Counted from the stretch's first letter, positions 18,359-29,981 are shown. The stretch is 64,000 nucleotides of DNA from Sideroxydans sp. (GCA_028707175.1 JAQTUV010000007.1:1-64000); one strand, 5' to 3'. Notes: generated by a model not told the origin, from the sequence alone. Numbers and translations are program-made.

Positions 18359-19020
18359 GCAATTTGCTCTCACATATCGTTCTGGAAACAGGAAAAAATC
18401 CACAGTACAGCTTGATTTGGCTGCATGGCCTAGGGGCAAACGGTGAGGATTTTGTGCCTATCGTTGATGAGATACACCTTGCGCAGGAGGTGCGCTATCT
18501 CTTCCCCAACGCACCCAAACGGCCTGTCACGATCAATGGTGGTTTTGTCATGCCGGCTTGGTATGACATTCGCAATGCCGCGATAGACAGCGCACAAGAT
18601 GCTGAAGGCATTCACGCATCACAAGTACTCATCGAACAATTGATTCAACATGAGGTCAGCAAAGGCATTCCTGAAAAGCATATTTTTCTGGTTGGATTTT
18701 CGCAGGGAGGGGCAATGGCGCTGCACTGTGGTCTGCGAACAATGAAACAGCTAGGTGGCATTGTGGCGCTTTCAGCCTATCTCCCTCTGGCTGAGCGCGT
18801 CGAAGCAGAAGCCAATGCACACAACCTTTCGATGCCCATATTCATGGCACACGGACTCAGCGACCCAATCGTACCTTTCGAGCTAGGAAAAACTTCTGCG
18901 ACAAAACTAGAACAGATCGGCTACCCCCCTGAGTGGCACGTATATCCGATGCAACATACGGTATGCATGGAGGAGGTAGCAGATATAGAACGTTGGCTGA
19001 AAGAACGGATGGCAAAATAA
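18355..19020 (+). CDS. Carboxylesterase/phospholipase-type alpha/beta hydrolase
   Basis: The 221 residues match the YpfH/EstB-like serine esterase family. The nucleophile elbow is GFSQGGAMAL, the acid is the Asp in AHGLSDPIVPF, and the catalytic His is in MQHTVCMEE. LIWLHGLGANGEDFVP supplies the oxyanion region. There is no signal peptide, so it is cytosolic. The natural substrate is unknown. It is translationally coupled to darP. Confidence 0.92.
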   Translation: MSNLLSHIVLETGKNPQYSLIWLHGLGANGEDFVPIVDEIHLAQEVRYLFPNAPKRPVTINGGFVMPAWYDIRNAAIDSAQDAEGIHASQVLIEQLIQHEVSKGIPEKHIFLVGFSQGGAMALHCGLRTMKQLGGIVALSAYLPLAERVEAEANAHNLSMPIFMAHGLSDPIVPFELGKTSATKLEQIGYPPEWHVYPMQHTVCMEEVADIERWLKERMAK

Positions 19021-19024
19021 TGGT

Positions 19025-20548
19025 TTATTCTTCCTGCCCTATTTCTTGCTGCATCATGCGGTAACGCGCAAGATCATAGTCATCGCCACGCTCGCTCAAA
19101 GCAATCGGCAGCAACAAATATTCCTTACCGTCCAAGTTCATCACCAAACTGCGCCCCACGGTGAATGTCTCTGACTTCATCAGCAACCACGCCTCACCAC
19201 TATTGTCATTGGGCCTGTTCAAATAGAGTCCCCACATAGAAGCGTCTGCCCCCACTTTAGTTTTGTCGTACAAACTCACGCCAATAAACCAAGTGCTCAA
19301 TACCTCCACGCCAACATGCAAATTATTGTCTGCGTCGAAGCTCAAACGACGTACAACACCGGCCCCCCAATGAGAGACACTTTCCGCGCGACTCCCCAGT
19401 AATGAGCCAATCTTGATGTCATCGACACGAGAGAGAGGAACTACACTTCTGAATCCAGTTGCACTCACATCTTCGACATCCCATGTTTCGCAGGACTCCG
19501 CGTTAAAGTTCAAACCAACTTCAGTCTGTTCTAACATCCGAGAAAAACCATTGGCCACTTTAAGATTCACATTGATCTTACGGCGCTGATTCCGCCTTTT
19601 AGGTGCAGGAAGCGTGATACTTTGCAAAAGTTTCCGAGCAACATCCGCAACCAATTCAGCCTCATATTTAGCACCAAAAAAATTGAGGCCATCTGAAAAT
19701 ATCCCCTTATCAAGCGTGCGCACCAAGCCTTCCAGCGCTAAACGCGCACCTTCTGCTTCAATGAATCGCAATGACGGATGAATCGTGGCATCAACGGTTG
19801 CTCGCATCGGTGGCGTAGGTTGCACCATGTCAAACACATATAGGCCAAACCCATTGTATGACTGTCCAATCTTGAGCCCCTTGCCCAGATAAGAATAGAT
19901 ACATTCAGCAATGTGGCATTGTGCCGAGTTCAACGTGCCTGCTGTCGAGCCATACCATGCCAGCAACACTGAGAACTCTTGTGTAACCGTTGTATTCAAT
20001 CCGGTATACATTGCCATGGGATACTGTTCAAAGCCTTGTGACTCGGCATAACCATAGTATCCAGCTAGATGTTTCCACAAAGCAGGGTCAACCAATGAAT
20101 GTCTCGATGCCGCCAATTTGAGGCGGCCTTTAACGAGCGATATTCCTCGTGCGCATAAGAGCGCCAGATCCGGCTTGAGCGTAGCCCCGCCCTTTTCCCC
20201 ATTCCGATATCGAGTTAATACATCGAAATGACACTGCTCACTTTGAGAATAGAAGTTGTCCAGCAGTGTTCTTAAACGATTCTCTTGAAATTTAGACAGG
20301 GGCTGCAACGTGAAAAATTCACTGAGTAGTTTGCGCACATGACCTTGCGCAGCTTGGTCGAACATGCGTAACAATGCCCACTGGTGATCCAACCGAAAAT
20401 CACCGGCCAATTCGCGCACAGACTCCAAGATATCTGCCAACTCTTGTAATGATTTGATCGCATCAGCCTTGGGAAGGTCGTCCAAAAGCATCTGCGCAGA
20501 TTTGATATCTGCCAGAGGATGATCTGACTTCTTCCCAAACAATCGCAT
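19025..20548 (-). CDS. Hypothetical protein with PilZ-like C-terminal segment
   Basis: The 507 residues are mostly helical and soluble in the first 330, with no signal peptide or membrane segments. After a basic stretch (PKRRNQRRKINVNLKV) comes a beta-rich region with WDVEDVSATGFRSVVP and GSLLGSRAE, and later HVGVEVLS. This order resembles a PilZ c-di-GMP-binding domain, which would need an RxxxR and a D/NxSxxG; DVSATG supplies the second and the basic stretch the first. A role in c-di-GMP sensing is therefore an inference. The ATG at 20548 has GGAGGTGA upstream; a TTG at 20566 is the longer alternative. Confidence 0.65.
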   Translation of the reverse strand: MRLFGKKSDHPLADIKSAQMLLDDLPKADAIKSLQELADILESVRELAGDFRLDHQWALLRMFDQAAQGHVRKLLSEFFTLQPLSKFQENRLRTLLDNFYSQSEQCHFDVLTRYRNGEKGGATLKPDLALLCARGISLVKGRLKLAASRHSLVDPALWKHLAGYYGYAESQGFEQYPMAMYTGLNTTVTQEFSVLLAWYGSTAGTLNSAQCHIAECIYSYLGKGLKIGQSYNGFGLYVFDMVQPTPPMRATVDATIHPSLRFIEAEGARLALEGLVRTLDKGIFSDGLNFFGAKYEAELVADVARKLLQSITLPAPKRRNQRRKINVNLKVANGFSRMLEQTEVGLNFNAESCETWDVEDVSATGFRSVVPLSRVDDIKIGSLLGSRAESVSHWGAGVVRRLSFDADNNLHVGVEVLSTWFIGVSLYDKTKVGADASMWGLYLNRPNDNSGEAWLLMKSETFTVGRSLVMNLDGKEYLLLPIALSERGDDYDLARYRMMQQEIGQEE

Positions 20549-20728
20549 TACCAAATTCACCTCCAAGATTCATAGATCAAGTGTCGCACACACCATCAGC
20601 CAACCGTCAGCCAACCTTTTTCAAAACAGATTGTAACTTATCGGCATTTTCGGCACATTACTTCCATCACCCCTGCGAGGTTGGTACGCTAACGCCCCTA
20701 TACTCTCGCTATCCACAACTCAATATAA

Positions 20729-21433
20729 ATGGTCATGATTCCGATATTGCAACCTAACATGCCTTTGCCGCCAGCAAACCGAGCATTATTGAGCCCTAAT
20801 GGCTTGGTCGCAGCAGGAGGAGACTTGTCGCCGTCTCGCTTAATTGAAGCTTATCGGCATGGCATTTTTCCTTGGTTCGGAGCCGACGATCCTATTTTGT
20901 GGTGGAGCCCCGATCCTCGAATGGTTTTGTTTCCATCCGAAATTCACCTATCGACCTCATTCAGAAAAACTTTAAAGAAAAAGCATTATGAAGTGCGCAC
21001 CGACTCCGCATTCAAACAGGTAATGCAGGCCTGTGCTGCACCACGCAAAGGGCAAGAAGGCACGTGGATCACCACAATCATGATCGAAGCCTATTGCGAA
21101 TTGCATCGCAGAGGATTGGCTCACTCCGTCGAGGTTTGGTCTTCCCAAGGTGAGTTGATTGGCGGCCTTTATGGCGTCGCGATCGGCAAGATATTCTTCG
21201 GAGAATCCATGTTTAGTCGGCAGGCAGATGGCTCCAAGATTGCTTTCGCACATTTGGCCAAACAACTTGAGCGTTGGAATTTTGGCCTGATCGACTGCCA
21301 GATGCACACTACTCATTTAGCCTCATTAGGAGCACGCGAGATCCCACGCGCAACGTTTCTCACTTACCTAAATGACTTGATAGACTGCGAACCCATTTCA
21401 AACTTTGAATTCGATGGAGATCTCTTCGAATGA
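20729..21433 (+). CDS. aat: Leucyl/phenylalanyl-tRNA--protein transferase
   Basis: Adds Leu or Phe from aminoacyl-tRNA to N-terminal Arg/Lys, creating N-degrons for ClpAP. The 234 residues match the family: [67 protein letters not shown], and [15 protein letters not shown]. Neither of the two in-frame ATGs (20729, 20735) has an evident Shine-Dalgarno. It overlaps bpt by four bases. Confidence 0.96.
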   Translation: MVMIPILQPNMPLPPANRALLSPNGLVAAGGDLSPSRLIEAYRHGIFPWFGADDPILWWSPDPRMVLFPSEIHLSTSFRKTLKKKHYEVRTDSAFKQVMQACAAPRKGQEGTWITTIMIEAYCELHRRGLAHSVEVWSSQGELIGGLYGVAIGKIFFGESMFSRQADGSKIAFAHLAKQLERWNFGLIDCQMHTTHLASLGAREIPRATFLTYLNDLIDCEPISNFEFDGDLFE

Positions 21434-22173
21434 GCCTGCTCACCGACATCCCACTCTCTGCCATCCAACTCTATTTGACTGCGCCCTATCCGTGCAGCTA
21501 CCTCTCAAACCAAGAAGCACGTTCACAAGTTGCAACCCCAGCACATCTCATCACCGCACCGGTCTACTCAGAGTTGGTGCAACGCGGCTTTCGTCGTAGC
21601 GGGACCTTTACCTATCGCCCGCATTGCGAGGCATGCCAGCAATGCACCCCCGCTCGATTGGTCGTTTCCGAATTTGAACCCAGTCGTTCGCAGCGTCGTA
21701 GCTGGAACCAGCACCGCGACCTGTCCATACAATTGCACCCCTTGCAGGATAAGCCAGAATATTTCGATCTTTATCTGCAGTACCAAAAAGATCGCCACGC
21801 GGATGGCAGCATGAATGACAGCGATCCAGAGCAATACCGAAGTTTTTTACTACAAAGTCATGTAGACAGCCTGCTAGTTGAATTTCGCCAAGGCGACGAA
21901 TTGCGCATGGTCAGCGTTATCGACGTATTGGAAGATGGACTATCTGCGGTCTATACGTTTTATGAGACCCGCATTCCTCACACCAGCTTTGGAACATTCA
22001 ATGTGTTGTGGCAAGTCGAACTTTGTCGCAAACTGAATCTACCGTATCTATACTTAGGCTACTGGATAGAGGACTCCCGCAAGATGGCCTACAAAGCAAA
22101 ATTTCAACCTTTGCAAGGCTTGCGAGATAATCACTGGCAACTCATCAACCCAACAGAATTAAAACAAAAATGA
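21430..22173 (+). CDS. bpt: Aspartate/glutamate leucyltransferase
   Basis: Transfers Leu to N-terminal Asp/Glu, the second N-degron branch in proteobacteria. The 247 residues are Ate1-like. The conserved N-terminal region has [13 protein letters not shown], and the core has [20 protein letters not shown] and [30 protein letters not shown]. It is coupled to aat upstream and overlaps the next gene by four bases. Confidence 0.95.
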   Translation: MSLLTDIPLSAIQLYLTAPYPCSYLSNQEARSQVATPAHLITAPVYSELVQRGFRRSGTFTYRPHCEACQQCTPARLVVSEFEPSRSQRRSWNQHRDLSIQLHPLQDKPEYFDLYLQYQKDRHADGSMNDSDPEQYRSFLLQSHVDSLLVEFRQGDELRMVSVIDVLEDGLSAVYTFYETRIPHTSFGTFNVLWQVELCRKLNLPYLYLGYWIEDSRKMAYKAKFQPLQGLRDNHWQLINPTELKQK

Positions 22174-23045
22174 AAACTCGATTAACACTGTTTTTTGTCA
22201 TACTTTTTACCATCCCCATGGTTGGCATGTTGGTGAGCGGGGGACAACCGCTTGAACTAGCGATGCTTGACGCAACTCGCGAAGAATTGACACCACTCGC
22301 CTTAACATCCCTCATGTTGTTGATTTACACAGTTGCCATTAATTTTTGGCTCACACGACGTAGCGGCAACAACACTTTTAAATTGCAGCGCAATTTTTAT
22401 CTTGGTGTTGCACTGATCGGACTGGGTCTAAATTGGACCTTAATCTATCTCAACAGTTTTGTAGCCAGCTGGTTCACCGAAGAGATGCTGGGCATCGCTA
22501 ATGCAGCGATCCAATCATCACTATTTTTGCTCCTCGCCCCCGCAATCTATATCACCCGCGCATTGCTTGGGTCTTTCGGCGGATTACTTAAACGTCTGAC
22601 ACGCAACTTTACGATTAGCGCCCCAAAAAATGACACATTGATCTACCTGCTGACGCCCATCGCCTTGATCGGTTTGCTCGGCGGGGTCGCGTGGCCAAAC
22701 ATGTTATTTGCCTTATTTTGGATTGCTCCGCTATTGTTGATCGTCACCCTGCAACTTCTATGGCACGAGAGCACCATCTTCGCTGGCATTCACACTGGCG
22801 ATTGGAGTCGAATCGTCACAGCTGCACTGGCTGGCATTCTCGTGGCGAATCTCACCGCGATAGCTTACACAATCGCTGGCGGGACACTCATCATCCAACT
22901 CCCCAATCTTGCTTTGGCTCAACTTGGATACGCGCTGTACGGATTGCTCATCTTGCAACTCGGCGATGTCGTCGCAGAATTTTGGCGCGGCAAAACACAA
23001 CCCTCCAAGAAAAAACCTTTTCCAATTCCTGTCGTCGTCAAATAA
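22170..23045 (+). CDS. Polytopic membrane protein of unknown function
   Basis: The 291 residues hold about seven hydrophobic segments, for example [74 protein letters not shown] and [21 protein letters not shown] short basic C-terminus ([12 protein letters not shown]) ends it. I do not recognise a family. It is coupled to bpt and to pyrD by overlaps, but that order alone gives no function. Confidence 0.8.
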   Translation: MKTRLTLFFVILFTIPMVGMLVSGGQPLELAMLDATREELTPLALTSLMLLIYTVAINFWLTRRSGNNTFKLQRNFYLGVALIGLGLNWTLIYLNSFVASWFTEEMLGIANAAIQSSLFLLLAPAIYITRALLGSFGGLLKRLTRNFTISAPKNDTLIYLLTPIALIGLLGGVAWPNMLFALFWIAPLLLIVTLQLLWHESTIFAGIHTGDWSRIVTAALAGILVANLTAIAYTIAGGTLIIQLPNLALAQLGYALYGLLILQLGDVVAEFWRGKTQPSKKKPFPIPVVVK

Positions 23046-24073
23046 TGAATCCTTATTCCCTACTCCGCCCAGCGCTCTTCACACTTGATCCAGAGACTGC
23101 ACACGACGCCACGCTCACCTCACTCAATACCGCACATTGCTTGGGGCTGACACGTTTAATACCCCAGCCAAAATCTGATCCAAGACAAGTAATGGGTATC
23201 GAATTCCCCAATCCTGTAGGACTGGCCGCAGGTTTGGACAAGAATGGTGACTGCATCAACGGCCTTGCCGCGCTCGGCTTTGGCTTCATCGAAATCGGCA
23301 CCATCACGCCGCGCCCACAACTAGGCAACCCGCGCCCACGCTTGTTTCGTCTGCCCGATGCTAAGGCCATCATCAACCGCATGGGTTTCAACAATCACGG
23401 CGTAGATACGCTAATAGCGAACGTTGAACGGGCAAACTTCAAAGGCGTCTTGGGTATCAACATCGGCAAAAATGCCGACACCCCCATCGAAAAAGCAGCG
23501 GATGACTATCTCATCTGCTTGCGTAAGGTGTATACACACGCCAGCTATGTGACAGTGAACATCTCTTCGCCCAACACCAAGAACCTGCGTCAATTGCAGG
23601 GGGGGGACGAGCTGGATGCCTTACTCACACAACTCAAATCAGAACAAGAGAAGTTAGCGCAACAACATGGCAAGTATGTACCCCTGGCATTAAAGATCGC
23701 TCCCGACCTAGATGCAGAACAGATCAAACAGATCGCCTCGCTACTCATCAAACATCGTATCGACGGCGTGATCGCCACCAACACCACCTTGTCACGCGAA
23801 GGCGTGGAAGGGCTCGTTCACGGCAATGAGACAGGTGGATTGAGTGGTGCACCAGTGAAAGAAAAATCGACCGCAGTGATTCGCGCATTGTCCACCGAAC
23901 TCGGTGGCGCACTCCCCATCATTGGCGTAGGCGGCATCATCAGCGGAGCGGACGCTGCAGAAAAGATGCAAGCAGGCGCATCCTTGATACAGATATACAG
24001 CGGGTTGATCTATCGCGGCCAATCGCTGATAACCGAGGCCGCAGAGTCGATCAGACTAGGAAGTAAAAACTAA
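23045..24073 (+). CDS. pyrD: Dihydroorotate dehydrogenase (quinone), class 2
   Basis: Flavoenzyme of the fourth step of pyrimidine synthesis, bound to the inner membrane and reducing quinone. The 342 residues match the family: [18 protein letters not shown] is the membrane-associating N-terminus of class 2 enzymes; [28 protein letters not shown] and [19 protein letters not shown] are signatures; [11 protein letters not shown] carries the catalytic Ser. The ATG shares one base with the preceding stop (TAATG). An open frame farther upstream is a shadow of the membrane gene. Confidence 0.97.
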   Translation: MNPYSLLRPALFTLDPETAHDATLTSLNTAHCLGLTRLIPQPKSDPRQVMGIEFPNPVGLAAGLDKNGDCINGLAALGFGFIEIGTITPRPQLGNPRPRLFRLPDAKAIINRMGFNNHGVDTLIANVERANFKGVLGINIGKNADTPIEKAADDYLICLRKVYTHASYVTVNISSPNTKNLRQLQGGDELDALLTQLKSEQEKLAQQHGKYVPLALKIAPDLDAEQIKQIASLLIKHRIDGVIATNTTLSREGVEGLVHGNETGGLSGAPVKEKSTAVIRALSTELGGALPIIGVGGIISGADAAEKMQAGASLIQIYSGLIYRGQSLITEAAESIRLGSKN

Positions 24074-25992
24074 GAAGTCACAACGGTTCTGTTGCGGCCG
24101 GCATCCTTGGCCGCATACAGGTTGTTGTCGGCACGAATCAACAAGGCTTCCAGCGTATCGCTAGATTGGCTCTTCTCAGCCACGCCGACACTCACCGTCA
24201 TCTTATGCTCTCCACCATTCTGCAAACGCAAACCTTGAGCGGCGACATGCGTACGTAAACGTTCCGCGCATTGCACGGCGGCTTGCGCATCCGTGTCTGG
24301 GCAAATCACCAAGAACTCTTCCCCTCCATAGCGACATACGACATCTTGAGTGCGCGCTGCGCGCCGCAAGGTATCCGCCACCAGTTTCAAGGCTTCATCC
24401 CCCACTTGATGCCCGTATTGATCATTGATGGATTTGAAATGATCAACGTCAACCATCAAACAGGACAGTGTCCTATCTCCCCGCTTGGTCAGCGCCCACT
24501 CCTGCTCCAGACGTTCCATAGCGAAACGGCGATTAGGCAAACCTGTCAGCGCATCCGACAATGCTTGCGCTTGCAATCGTTCATTTGCGGCTGATAGCTC
24601 AGACGAAAAACGCAGCAACTGCTCGCGATCAAACGCGATCTCTTCTTGCAACTCAACCACACGTTGCGCGGCTCTCAATCGTGCAAAGAATATCTTGGGG
24701 GTGAGCGGTTTGTGCAGATAATCATCTGCCCCTACCTCAAATGCTTCAACCAACTTATCAGCCGACTCTTCCGACGTCACGATGATCACATAGATGCTGC
24801 GATTTTCAGGCTTGCTACGCAGCTCTCGACAGAGCGAGAGGCCATCCATCTGCGGCATGATCCAATCCGTCACAATGAGTTGAGGACGTTCTTTTTCGAT
24901 CAATCTTAGCGCCTCCACCCCATTGGAGGCGATGACCACCTGATGTCCGGCGGCAAGCAACATCTTTTCCATCAACGTGCGCATGGCGCGATCATCTTCA
25001 ACAACCAGCACGCGCATCTTGTAATCATGGGACGAATAATCCCCTTGAGGCATGACGATCTCTTCTGGCTCGTTATCCACATAATCAAACAGCTCCGCGA
25101 ACGAATGTAGATGGCGCGCGCCCATGTTCAACAATGTCGACCACTCCATCCATTCACGCGCGCACTCGTCCGCCACTTTCACCAATGTTTCCTCTTCGAG
25201 CGCAGCCAATGCCGCATCCGACCTTAACTTTCTGGCCAATTTATTGCGCACCGCAGGCGTGCCCAGACTCACCTCTGCCATCAACGACGCCAAATGCAAC
25301 ATGTTCATCAACTTCCATTCGCGCGACCCTTCTACAACGCGGCTAACTTCTGGCTGTGGATAGTCATGAATCAAAGTCTGGAAGATGGTGGGGAAATTCA
25401 TATCCGCCAAGATAGCCGCACTCAGTTCGGCCTGTTCGAAGCCAAACTGTTCTCGTTCTTTGCGGTATAACTCATCCAAGGGTTGGAGCTCAGAGTCAGA
25501 GAGCATGTTGCCAAACTCGGCGGGATACACGGTCGCCATCGCCAATTGCCCTATCCCGCCCAATAAACCGATAACGAACACCTCTTCTGCGGCAGCTAGG
25601 CGCGAAAGCGCCGCAAGATGTCGCACATAGATACCGGTCAACAGCGAATGCGCCCAGAAATGTAAATAGTTAAACTGTTTGCAAGGGCCATGTTGATAAT
25701 CGACGATGAGCGCGATCCCCAGCACAAGCTGCCGCAAAGCACGAACACCCAAGACGGTAACAGCATCTGAGATGGTGACGATGGGACGCGAAGAACTAGA
25801 GAGCAAGACATTGGCTGCTTTGATGACACGCATACTCAGGGCAGGATCGGCACTGATGAGGCGCACGATATCTTGATTCGAGGCATTCTCCCGTTGTGTC
25901 AGGTTGATGACCTCTAACGCCACTCCTTTGGGCGTGGGCAGGCGACCACTGAGCTTGAGTTTGGCCAATATATTTTTCTGGTTAGATGTCAC
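24070..25992 (-). CDS. HDOD - response receiver - GGDEF regulator (putative diguanylate cyclase)
   Basis: The 640 residues form three modules. An HDOD domain covers about 10-290 ([35 protein letters not shown]). A receiver follows at about 328-445 ([15 protein letters not shown], phosphoacceptor Asp in [14 protein letters not shown], switch Lys in [10 protein letters not shown]). The GGDEF domain at about 480-635 has [39 protein letters not shown] and an active-site [12 protein letters not shown]. It should therefore make c-di-GMP under phosphorelay and HDOD control. No histidine kinase is adjacent. It ends four bases into the pyrD 3' end on the opposite strand. Confidence 0.92.
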   Translation of the reverse strand: MTSNQKNILAKLKLSGRLPTPKGVALEVINLTQRENASNQDIVRLISADPALSMRVIKAANVLLSSSSRPIVTISDAVTVLGVRALRQLVLGIALIVDYQHGPCKQFNYLHFWAHSLLTGIYVRHLAALSRLAAAEEVFVIGLLGGIGQLAMATVYPAEFGNMLSDSELQPLDELYRKEREQFGFEQAELSAAILADMNFPTIFQTLIHDYPQPEVSRVVEGSREWKLMNMLHLASLMAEVSLGTPAVRNKLARKLRSDAALAALEEETLVKVADECAREWMEWSTLLNMGARHLHSFAELFDYVDNEPEEIVMPQGDYSSHDYKMRVLVVEDDRAMRTLMEKMLLAAGHQVVIASNGVEALRLIEKERPQLIVTDWIMPQMDGLSLCRELRSKPENRSIYVIIVTSEESADKLVEAFEVGADDYLHKPLTPKIFFARLRAAQRVVELQEEIAFDREQLLRFSSELSAANERLQAQALSDALTGLPNRRFAMERLEQEWALTKRGDRTLSCLMVDVDHFKSINDQYGHQVGDEALKLVADTLRRAARTQDVVCRYGGEEFLVICPDTDAQAAVQCAERLRTHVAAQGLRLQNGGEHKMTVSVGVAEKSQSSDTLEALLIRADNNLYAAKDAGRNRTVVTS

Positions 25993-26041
25993 CGATTTCC
26001 CCTTGAGCGAACTGATTCTAAACCTATTTCTGCACCCCAGA

Positions 26042-26069
26042 TAAACACCTCAGGTTATATCCTTATAAT
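26042..26069 (+). promoter_or_regulatory. Candidate sigma-70 promoter of the rsx operon
   Basis: TAAACA (26042-26047), a 16-base spacer and a perfect TATAAT (26064-26069). It is well placed for a 5' leader of about 70 bases before rsxA. Confidence 0.5.
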
Positions 26070-26079
26070 GCCTTCTTGG

Positions 26080-26095
26080 TTGAAGCAAGCTTCAA
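26080..26095. promoter_or_regulatory. Palindrome downstream of the rsx promoter
   Basis: TTGAAGC-AA-GCTTCAA is a perfect 7-bp inverted repeat placed 10 bases after the TATAAT box. This is a natural position for an operator or an RNA hairpin in the leader. No known regulator is implied. Confidence 0.4.
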
Positions 26096-26144
26096 TCGGG
26101 CGCATAATCCGCGCCTATTTCAGTCTCTATCGGCAAGTTTTTGA

Positions 26145-26720
26145 ATGTCTGAATACCTATTGATTCTCGTTGGCACGGTTTTCGTAAACAACATCGTCAT
26201 GGTCAAGATTCTTGGCCTGTGTCCTTTCATGGGGGTTTCCAAGAAGTTGGAGGCCGCTATCGGCATGGGCGCGGCCACTACGTTCGTGCTGACATTGGGC
26301 TCAGGCGCAAGTTATCTCATCCAGCATTACCTGCTGGGCCCCGAACTCGCCTACCTGACCACCCTGTCATTCATCGTGGTCATCGCAGGTATCGTGCAGT
26401 TCACCGAGATGGCGATCAAAAAGACCAGCCCCGACATGTACCAGACACTGGGCATCTATCTGCCACTGATCACGACCAACTGTGCGGTGTTGGGCATTCC
26501 CTTACTCAACGTCCAAGCCAAACATGACTTTATGCAGTCCTTGCTGTTCGGCTTCGGTGGTGCAGTCGGCTTCACGCTGGTGATGGTGCTGTTTGCTGGC
26601 ATCCGTGAACGCTTAGAAGGAGCTGATATCCCCAGCATCTTCAAAGGCACAGCCATCGCCATGGTCACCGCTGGATTGATGAGTCTATCGTTCATGGGGT
26701 TCTCGGGTCTGGTGAAATGA
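26145..26720 (+). CDS. rsxA: Electron transport complex subunit RsxA/RnfA
   Basis: Integral membrane subunit of the Rnf/Rsx complex, which couples ferredoxin-NADH redox exchange to ion transport or, as Rsx, keeps SoxR reduced. The 191 residues carry six membrane segments with inverted symmetry: [20 protein letters not shown] and later [15 protein letters not shown], each with the cysteine that ligates the intramembrane iron-sulfur centre. It is first in a six-gene operon, with the stop overlapping rsxB. Confidence 0.97.
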   Translation: MSEYLLILVGTVFVNNIVMVKILGLCPFMGVSKKLEAAIGMGAATTFVLTLGSGASYLIQHYLLGPELAYLTTLSFIVVIAGIVQFTEMAIKKTSPDMYQTLGIYLPLITTNCAVLGIPLLNVQAKHDFMQSLLFGFGGAVGFTLVMVLFAGIRERLEGADIPSIFKGTAIAMVTAGLMSLSFMGFSGLVK

Positions 26721-27268
26721 TCTCTGCGTTGTGGGTGATGATCGGCATCTCTTTGCTGCTCGGCGCAGTATTGGGCTATTCCTCCATCAAATTCAAAGTT
26801 GAAGGCAATCCGCTGGTCGAGAAGATCGATGCCGTATTACCGCAGACACAGTGCGGCCAGTGCGGCTACCCCGGTTGCAAACCCTACGCCGAAGCCATCG
26901 CCAAAGGTGAAACAAGCATCAACAAATGCCCCCCAGGCGGCGAAGAAGGCATTCAGAAACTAGCTGATTTACTCGGTGTCGAGTTCCAACCTTTCGGAGA
27001 AGGGGCTGCCCCTAAAGGTAAAGCCGTCGCGTTCATCGATGAACAAACCTGCATCGGCTGCACACTGTGCATCCAAGCCTGCCCCGTCGATGCCATCGTA
27101 GGTGCCGCCAAGCAGATGCACACCATCATTGCTTCCGAATGCACAGGCTGCGAACTGTGCCTGCCTCCCTGCCCCGTCGATTGCATCACTATGCAAGCTA
27201 TCGGCGAAAACATTACCAATTGGAAGTGGCGCCATCCTGTGATCATCCCCATCAAGGCGGCCGCATGA
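26717..27268 (+). CDS. rsxB: Electron transport complex iron-sulfur subunit RsxB/RnfB
   Basis: Ferredoxin-like subunit on the cytoplasmic face. The 183 residues have an N-terminal membrane anchor ([20 protein letters not shown]). An Fe-S domain follows, [16 protein letters not shown]...CPPGG. Two 4Fe-4S clusters come next: [16 protein letters not shown] and [16 protein letters not shown]. The length is typical of the short gamma/beta-proteobacterial form. It is coupled to rsxA and rsxC by ATGA overlaps. Confidence 0.97.
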   Translation: MISALWVMIGISLLLGAVLGYSSIKFKVEGNPLVEKIDAVLPQTQCGQCGYPGCKPYAEAIAKGETSINKCPPGGEEGIQKLADLLGVEFQPFGEGAAPKGKAVAFIDEQTCIGCTLCIQACPVDAIVGAAKQMHTIIASECTGCELCLPPCPVDCITMQAIGENITNWKWRHPVIIPIKAAA

Positions 27269-28935
27269 GGAAGCTCTTCTCGTTCCACGGCGGCGTACAT
27301 CCCCCGACTCATAAAGATGAGTCAACTCGTTCGCCCATCGCACAAGCGCCACTACCATCGAAACTAGTCATCCCTTTGAGCCAGCACGTCGGCAACCGCG
27401 CTGTACCTATCGTGCAAGTAGGTGAGCGTGTACTCAAAGGTCAACAGATAGGCCGTCCAGAAGGCAAACTGTCGAGCGCAGTGCATGCCTCCACTTCTGG
27501 CACAGTGACCGCTATCGACATGCAACTGGTTGCACATCATTCTGGATTGCCGGATCTATGCGTCACCATCATCCCCGATGGCAAGGACGAATGGATAACG
27601 CATGCGGGAATGGATCTCAAGAACACACCACATTCCGAATTGCGCAAACAGTTGCGCAATGCAGGGGTAGTCGGCTTAGGCGGCGCGGTGTTCCCCAGCG
27701 ACCAGAAAACCGACGCACACCATCACCAGATCAAGACGCTCGTCATCAATGGCGCAGAGTGCGAACCCTACATCACCTGCGACGACCTGCTGATGCGCGA
27801 ACGTGCCGCCGACATCCTGCATGGTGCCGAGATATTGCGCGAACTGCTACATGCCGAAGAAGTGCTCATCGGCATTGAGGACAACAAGCCAGAGGCCGTC
27901 GCTGCGATGCAGTTCGCTGTAGAACAAGACAAGCACGACAAAATGGAAGTGTTGTCCATCCCCACCATGTATCCGAGCGGCGGCGCGAAGCAACTCATCC
28001 GCATCCTCACCGGTATCGAAGTCGCAGCAGGAGTACGCTCCACCGAGATGGGCGTGCAATGCTTCAACGTCGCCACCGCCTACTGCGTATGGCGCGCACT
28101 GGCTCACGGTGAACCCTTGCTGTCACGCATCGTCACCGTCACCGGCAATGTGACAGATGCACAAAACTTCGATGTGCTGATCGGCACCCCACTTGATGAA
28201 CTGGTCGCACTGGCAGGCAGCAAACCGGACACGGATCGCCACATCATGGGCGGGCCGATGATGGGGGTGGATCTGCCGGCGGGTACAGTAGGTATCACCA
28301 AAGCGACCAACTGCATCATCGAGTCCTCGCCCAAACTTTTCCCGCCGCAAGCCCCCGCCTTGCCGTGCATCCGCTGCACGCGTTGCGCCGATGTGTGCCC
28401 TGCCGAATTGCAACCACAAGATCTGTACTGGTTCGCCAAATCCAACAACTTCGGCAAGACGCAAGAGTTCCACCTATTCGACTGCATCGAGTGCGGTGCG
28501 TGTGCCTATGTCTGCCCCAGCAATATCCCGCTAGTGCAGTACTACCGCTACGCCAAGAGCGAGATACACGAACGCGAACGCGACAAAAAAGCTGCGGACC
28601 TTGCGCGCGAACGCCACGAATATCGCCAACTGCGCATCGAGCGCGACAAGCAAGAGAAGGCTGAAAAATTAGCGCAGAAGGAACGCGAGGCGGCGGCCAA
28701 GGCGGCTCAAGCTGCCGCTGCCGCGCCTGTTGCTACGCAGAATGATGCACAGCAGAAACTCATCGAAGAAGCGATAGCGCGCGCCCAAACTCAAGCTGCC
28801 GTTGCGCATCCGCAAAACACTGAGGCTCTCACACCCGAGCAATCGGCAGAGATCGCCGCCATCGAAGCGCGCCGCGCCAAGATACGAGAGATGGCGACCG
28901 ACGCGGGTGCAGACGATGAGCCGCACAAACAGTAA
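27265..28935 (+). CDS. rsxC: Electron transport complex subunit RsxC/RnfC
   Basis: NADH- and flavin-binding subunit. The 556 residues start [17 protein letters not shown], the conserved RnfC N-terminus. The NADH/FMN-binding region includes [13 protein letters not shown] (Gly-rich loop) and [16 protein letters not shown]. Two 4Fe-4S clusters follow: [15 protein letters not shown] and [16 protein letters not shown]. The tail after about residue 440 is a charged Ala/Glu/Lys coiled coil, shorter than the repeat tail of E. coli RsxC. The start is the ATG overlapping rsxB; the frame is open upstream but spurious there. Confidence 0.96.
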   Translation: MRKLFSFHGGVHPPTHKDESTRSPIAQAPLPSKLVIPLSQHVGNRAVPIVQVGERVLKGQQIGRPEGKLSSAVHASTSGTVTAIDMQLVAHHSGLPDLCVTIIPDGKDEWITHAGMDLKNTPHSELRKQLRNAGVVGLGGAVFPSDQKTDAHHHQIKTLVINGAECEPYITCDDLLMRERAADILHGAEILRELLHAEEVLIGIEDNKPEAVAAMQFAVEQDKHDKMEVLSIPTMYPSGGAKQLIRILTGIEVAAGVRSTEMGVQCFNVATAYCVWRALAHGEPLLSRIVTVTGNVTDAQNFDVLIGTPLDELVALAGSKPDTDRHIMGGPMMGVDLPAGTVGITKATNCIIESSPKLFPPQAPALPCIRCTRCADVCPAELQPQDLYWFAKSNNFGKTQEFHLFDCIECGACAYVCPSNIPLVQYYRYAKSEIHERERDKKAADLARERHEYRQLRIERDKQEKAEKLAQKEREAAAKAAQAAAAAPVATQNDAQQKLIEEAIARAQTQAAVAHPQNTEALTPEQSAEIAAIEARRAKIREMATDAGADDEPHKQ

Positions 28936-28952
28936 TCGAGGAATATAGAAGC

Positions 28953-29981
28953 ATGTTGAGTTCACCTTTCATCGCACAACCCAGCAGCGTCAGCCAAATC
29001 ATGCTACGCGTACTGCTCGCGCTCATCCCCGGCATCGCACTGTACGTGTGGTATTTCGGCCCTGCGATCTTGGTCTCCATCACGCTCGCGTCCATTACCG
29101 CACTGGCCACCGAAGCGGCGATGCTCAAACTGCGCAACCGCCCTATCAAACCTTTCATCTCTGACAACACCGCGCTACTCACCGCTTGGCTGTTGGCGTT
29201 ATCCATTCCGCCGCTTGCTCCGTGGTGGATGGTAGTCGTAGGTACAGCATTCGCCATTGCTGTCTCCAAACATCTGTATGGCGGTCTCGGTAGCAACCCG
29301 TTCAATCCAGCGATGATAGGCTATGCGGTGCTCATCATCTCTTTCCCCGTGCACATGACACACTGGCTGACTCCTCACGCGTTGAGCGGCGTAGAGCTGA
29401 CCTTCATCGACCAACTGAACTACATTTTTAATGGTGTACTCCCCAATAATTTGACGCTGGATGCCATCACCATGGCCACCGCGCTGGACACGATGAAGAC
29501 GCAACTGCATCTTGGTCTATCCGTGAATGACATTCGCGACATGCCCATCTATGGCCGTCTAGCCGGCAAAGGCAGTGAGATGGTCGCTATCGGCTTCGCC
29601 ATCGGCGGCCTCTACCTGCTTTTCACTCGCATCATCACTTGGCATCTGCCTGTGGCTTACCTAGCCGCACTGTTCGCCACCTCAGGGATATTTCATCTCG
29701 TTGATCCGCAACATTACGTCACACCGCTGTTCCATTGGTTCTCTGGCGCGGCGATGATCGGCGCGTTCTTCATCCTCACCGATCCCGTCACCTCTCCCAC
29801 CACCGCCAAAGGCAAAATCATTTTCGCTGTCGGCGCAGGTATCCTCACTTACCTCATCCGCGCTTTCGGCGGTTTCCCTGACGGTATGGCCTTCGCCACA
29901 CTACTGATGAACATCTGTGTGCCATTGATCGATACCTACACACAACCCAAGGTGTTCGGCAAAAAGGGGGGCGGGAAATGA
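28953..29981 (+). CDS. rsxD: Electron transport complex subunit RsxD/RnfD
   Basis: Integral membrane flavoprotein. The 342 residues have about nine or ten membrane segments. FFILTDPVTSPTTAKGK contains the Thr expected to hold covalent FMN. GGLGSNPFNPAMIGYAVLII is a family signature. GAGGAAT precedes the ATG by about nine bases. It overlaps rsxG by four bases. Confidence 0.96.
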   Translation: MLSSPFIAQPSSVSQIMLRVLLALIPGIALYVWYFGPAILVSITLASITALATEAAMLKLRNRPIKPFISDNTALLTAWLLALSIPPLAPWWMVVVGTAFAIAVSKHLYGGLGSNPFNPAMIGYAVLIISFPVHMTHWLTPHALSGVELTFIDQLNYIFNGVLPNNLTLDAITMATALDTMKTQLHLGLSVNDIRDMPIYGRLAGKGSEMVAIGFAIGGLYLLFTRIITWHLPVAYLAALFATSGIFHLVDPQHYVTPLFHWFSGAAMIGAFFILTDPVTSPTTAKGKIIFAVGAGILTYLIRAFGGFPDGMAFATLLMNICVPLIDTYTQPKVFGKKGGGK

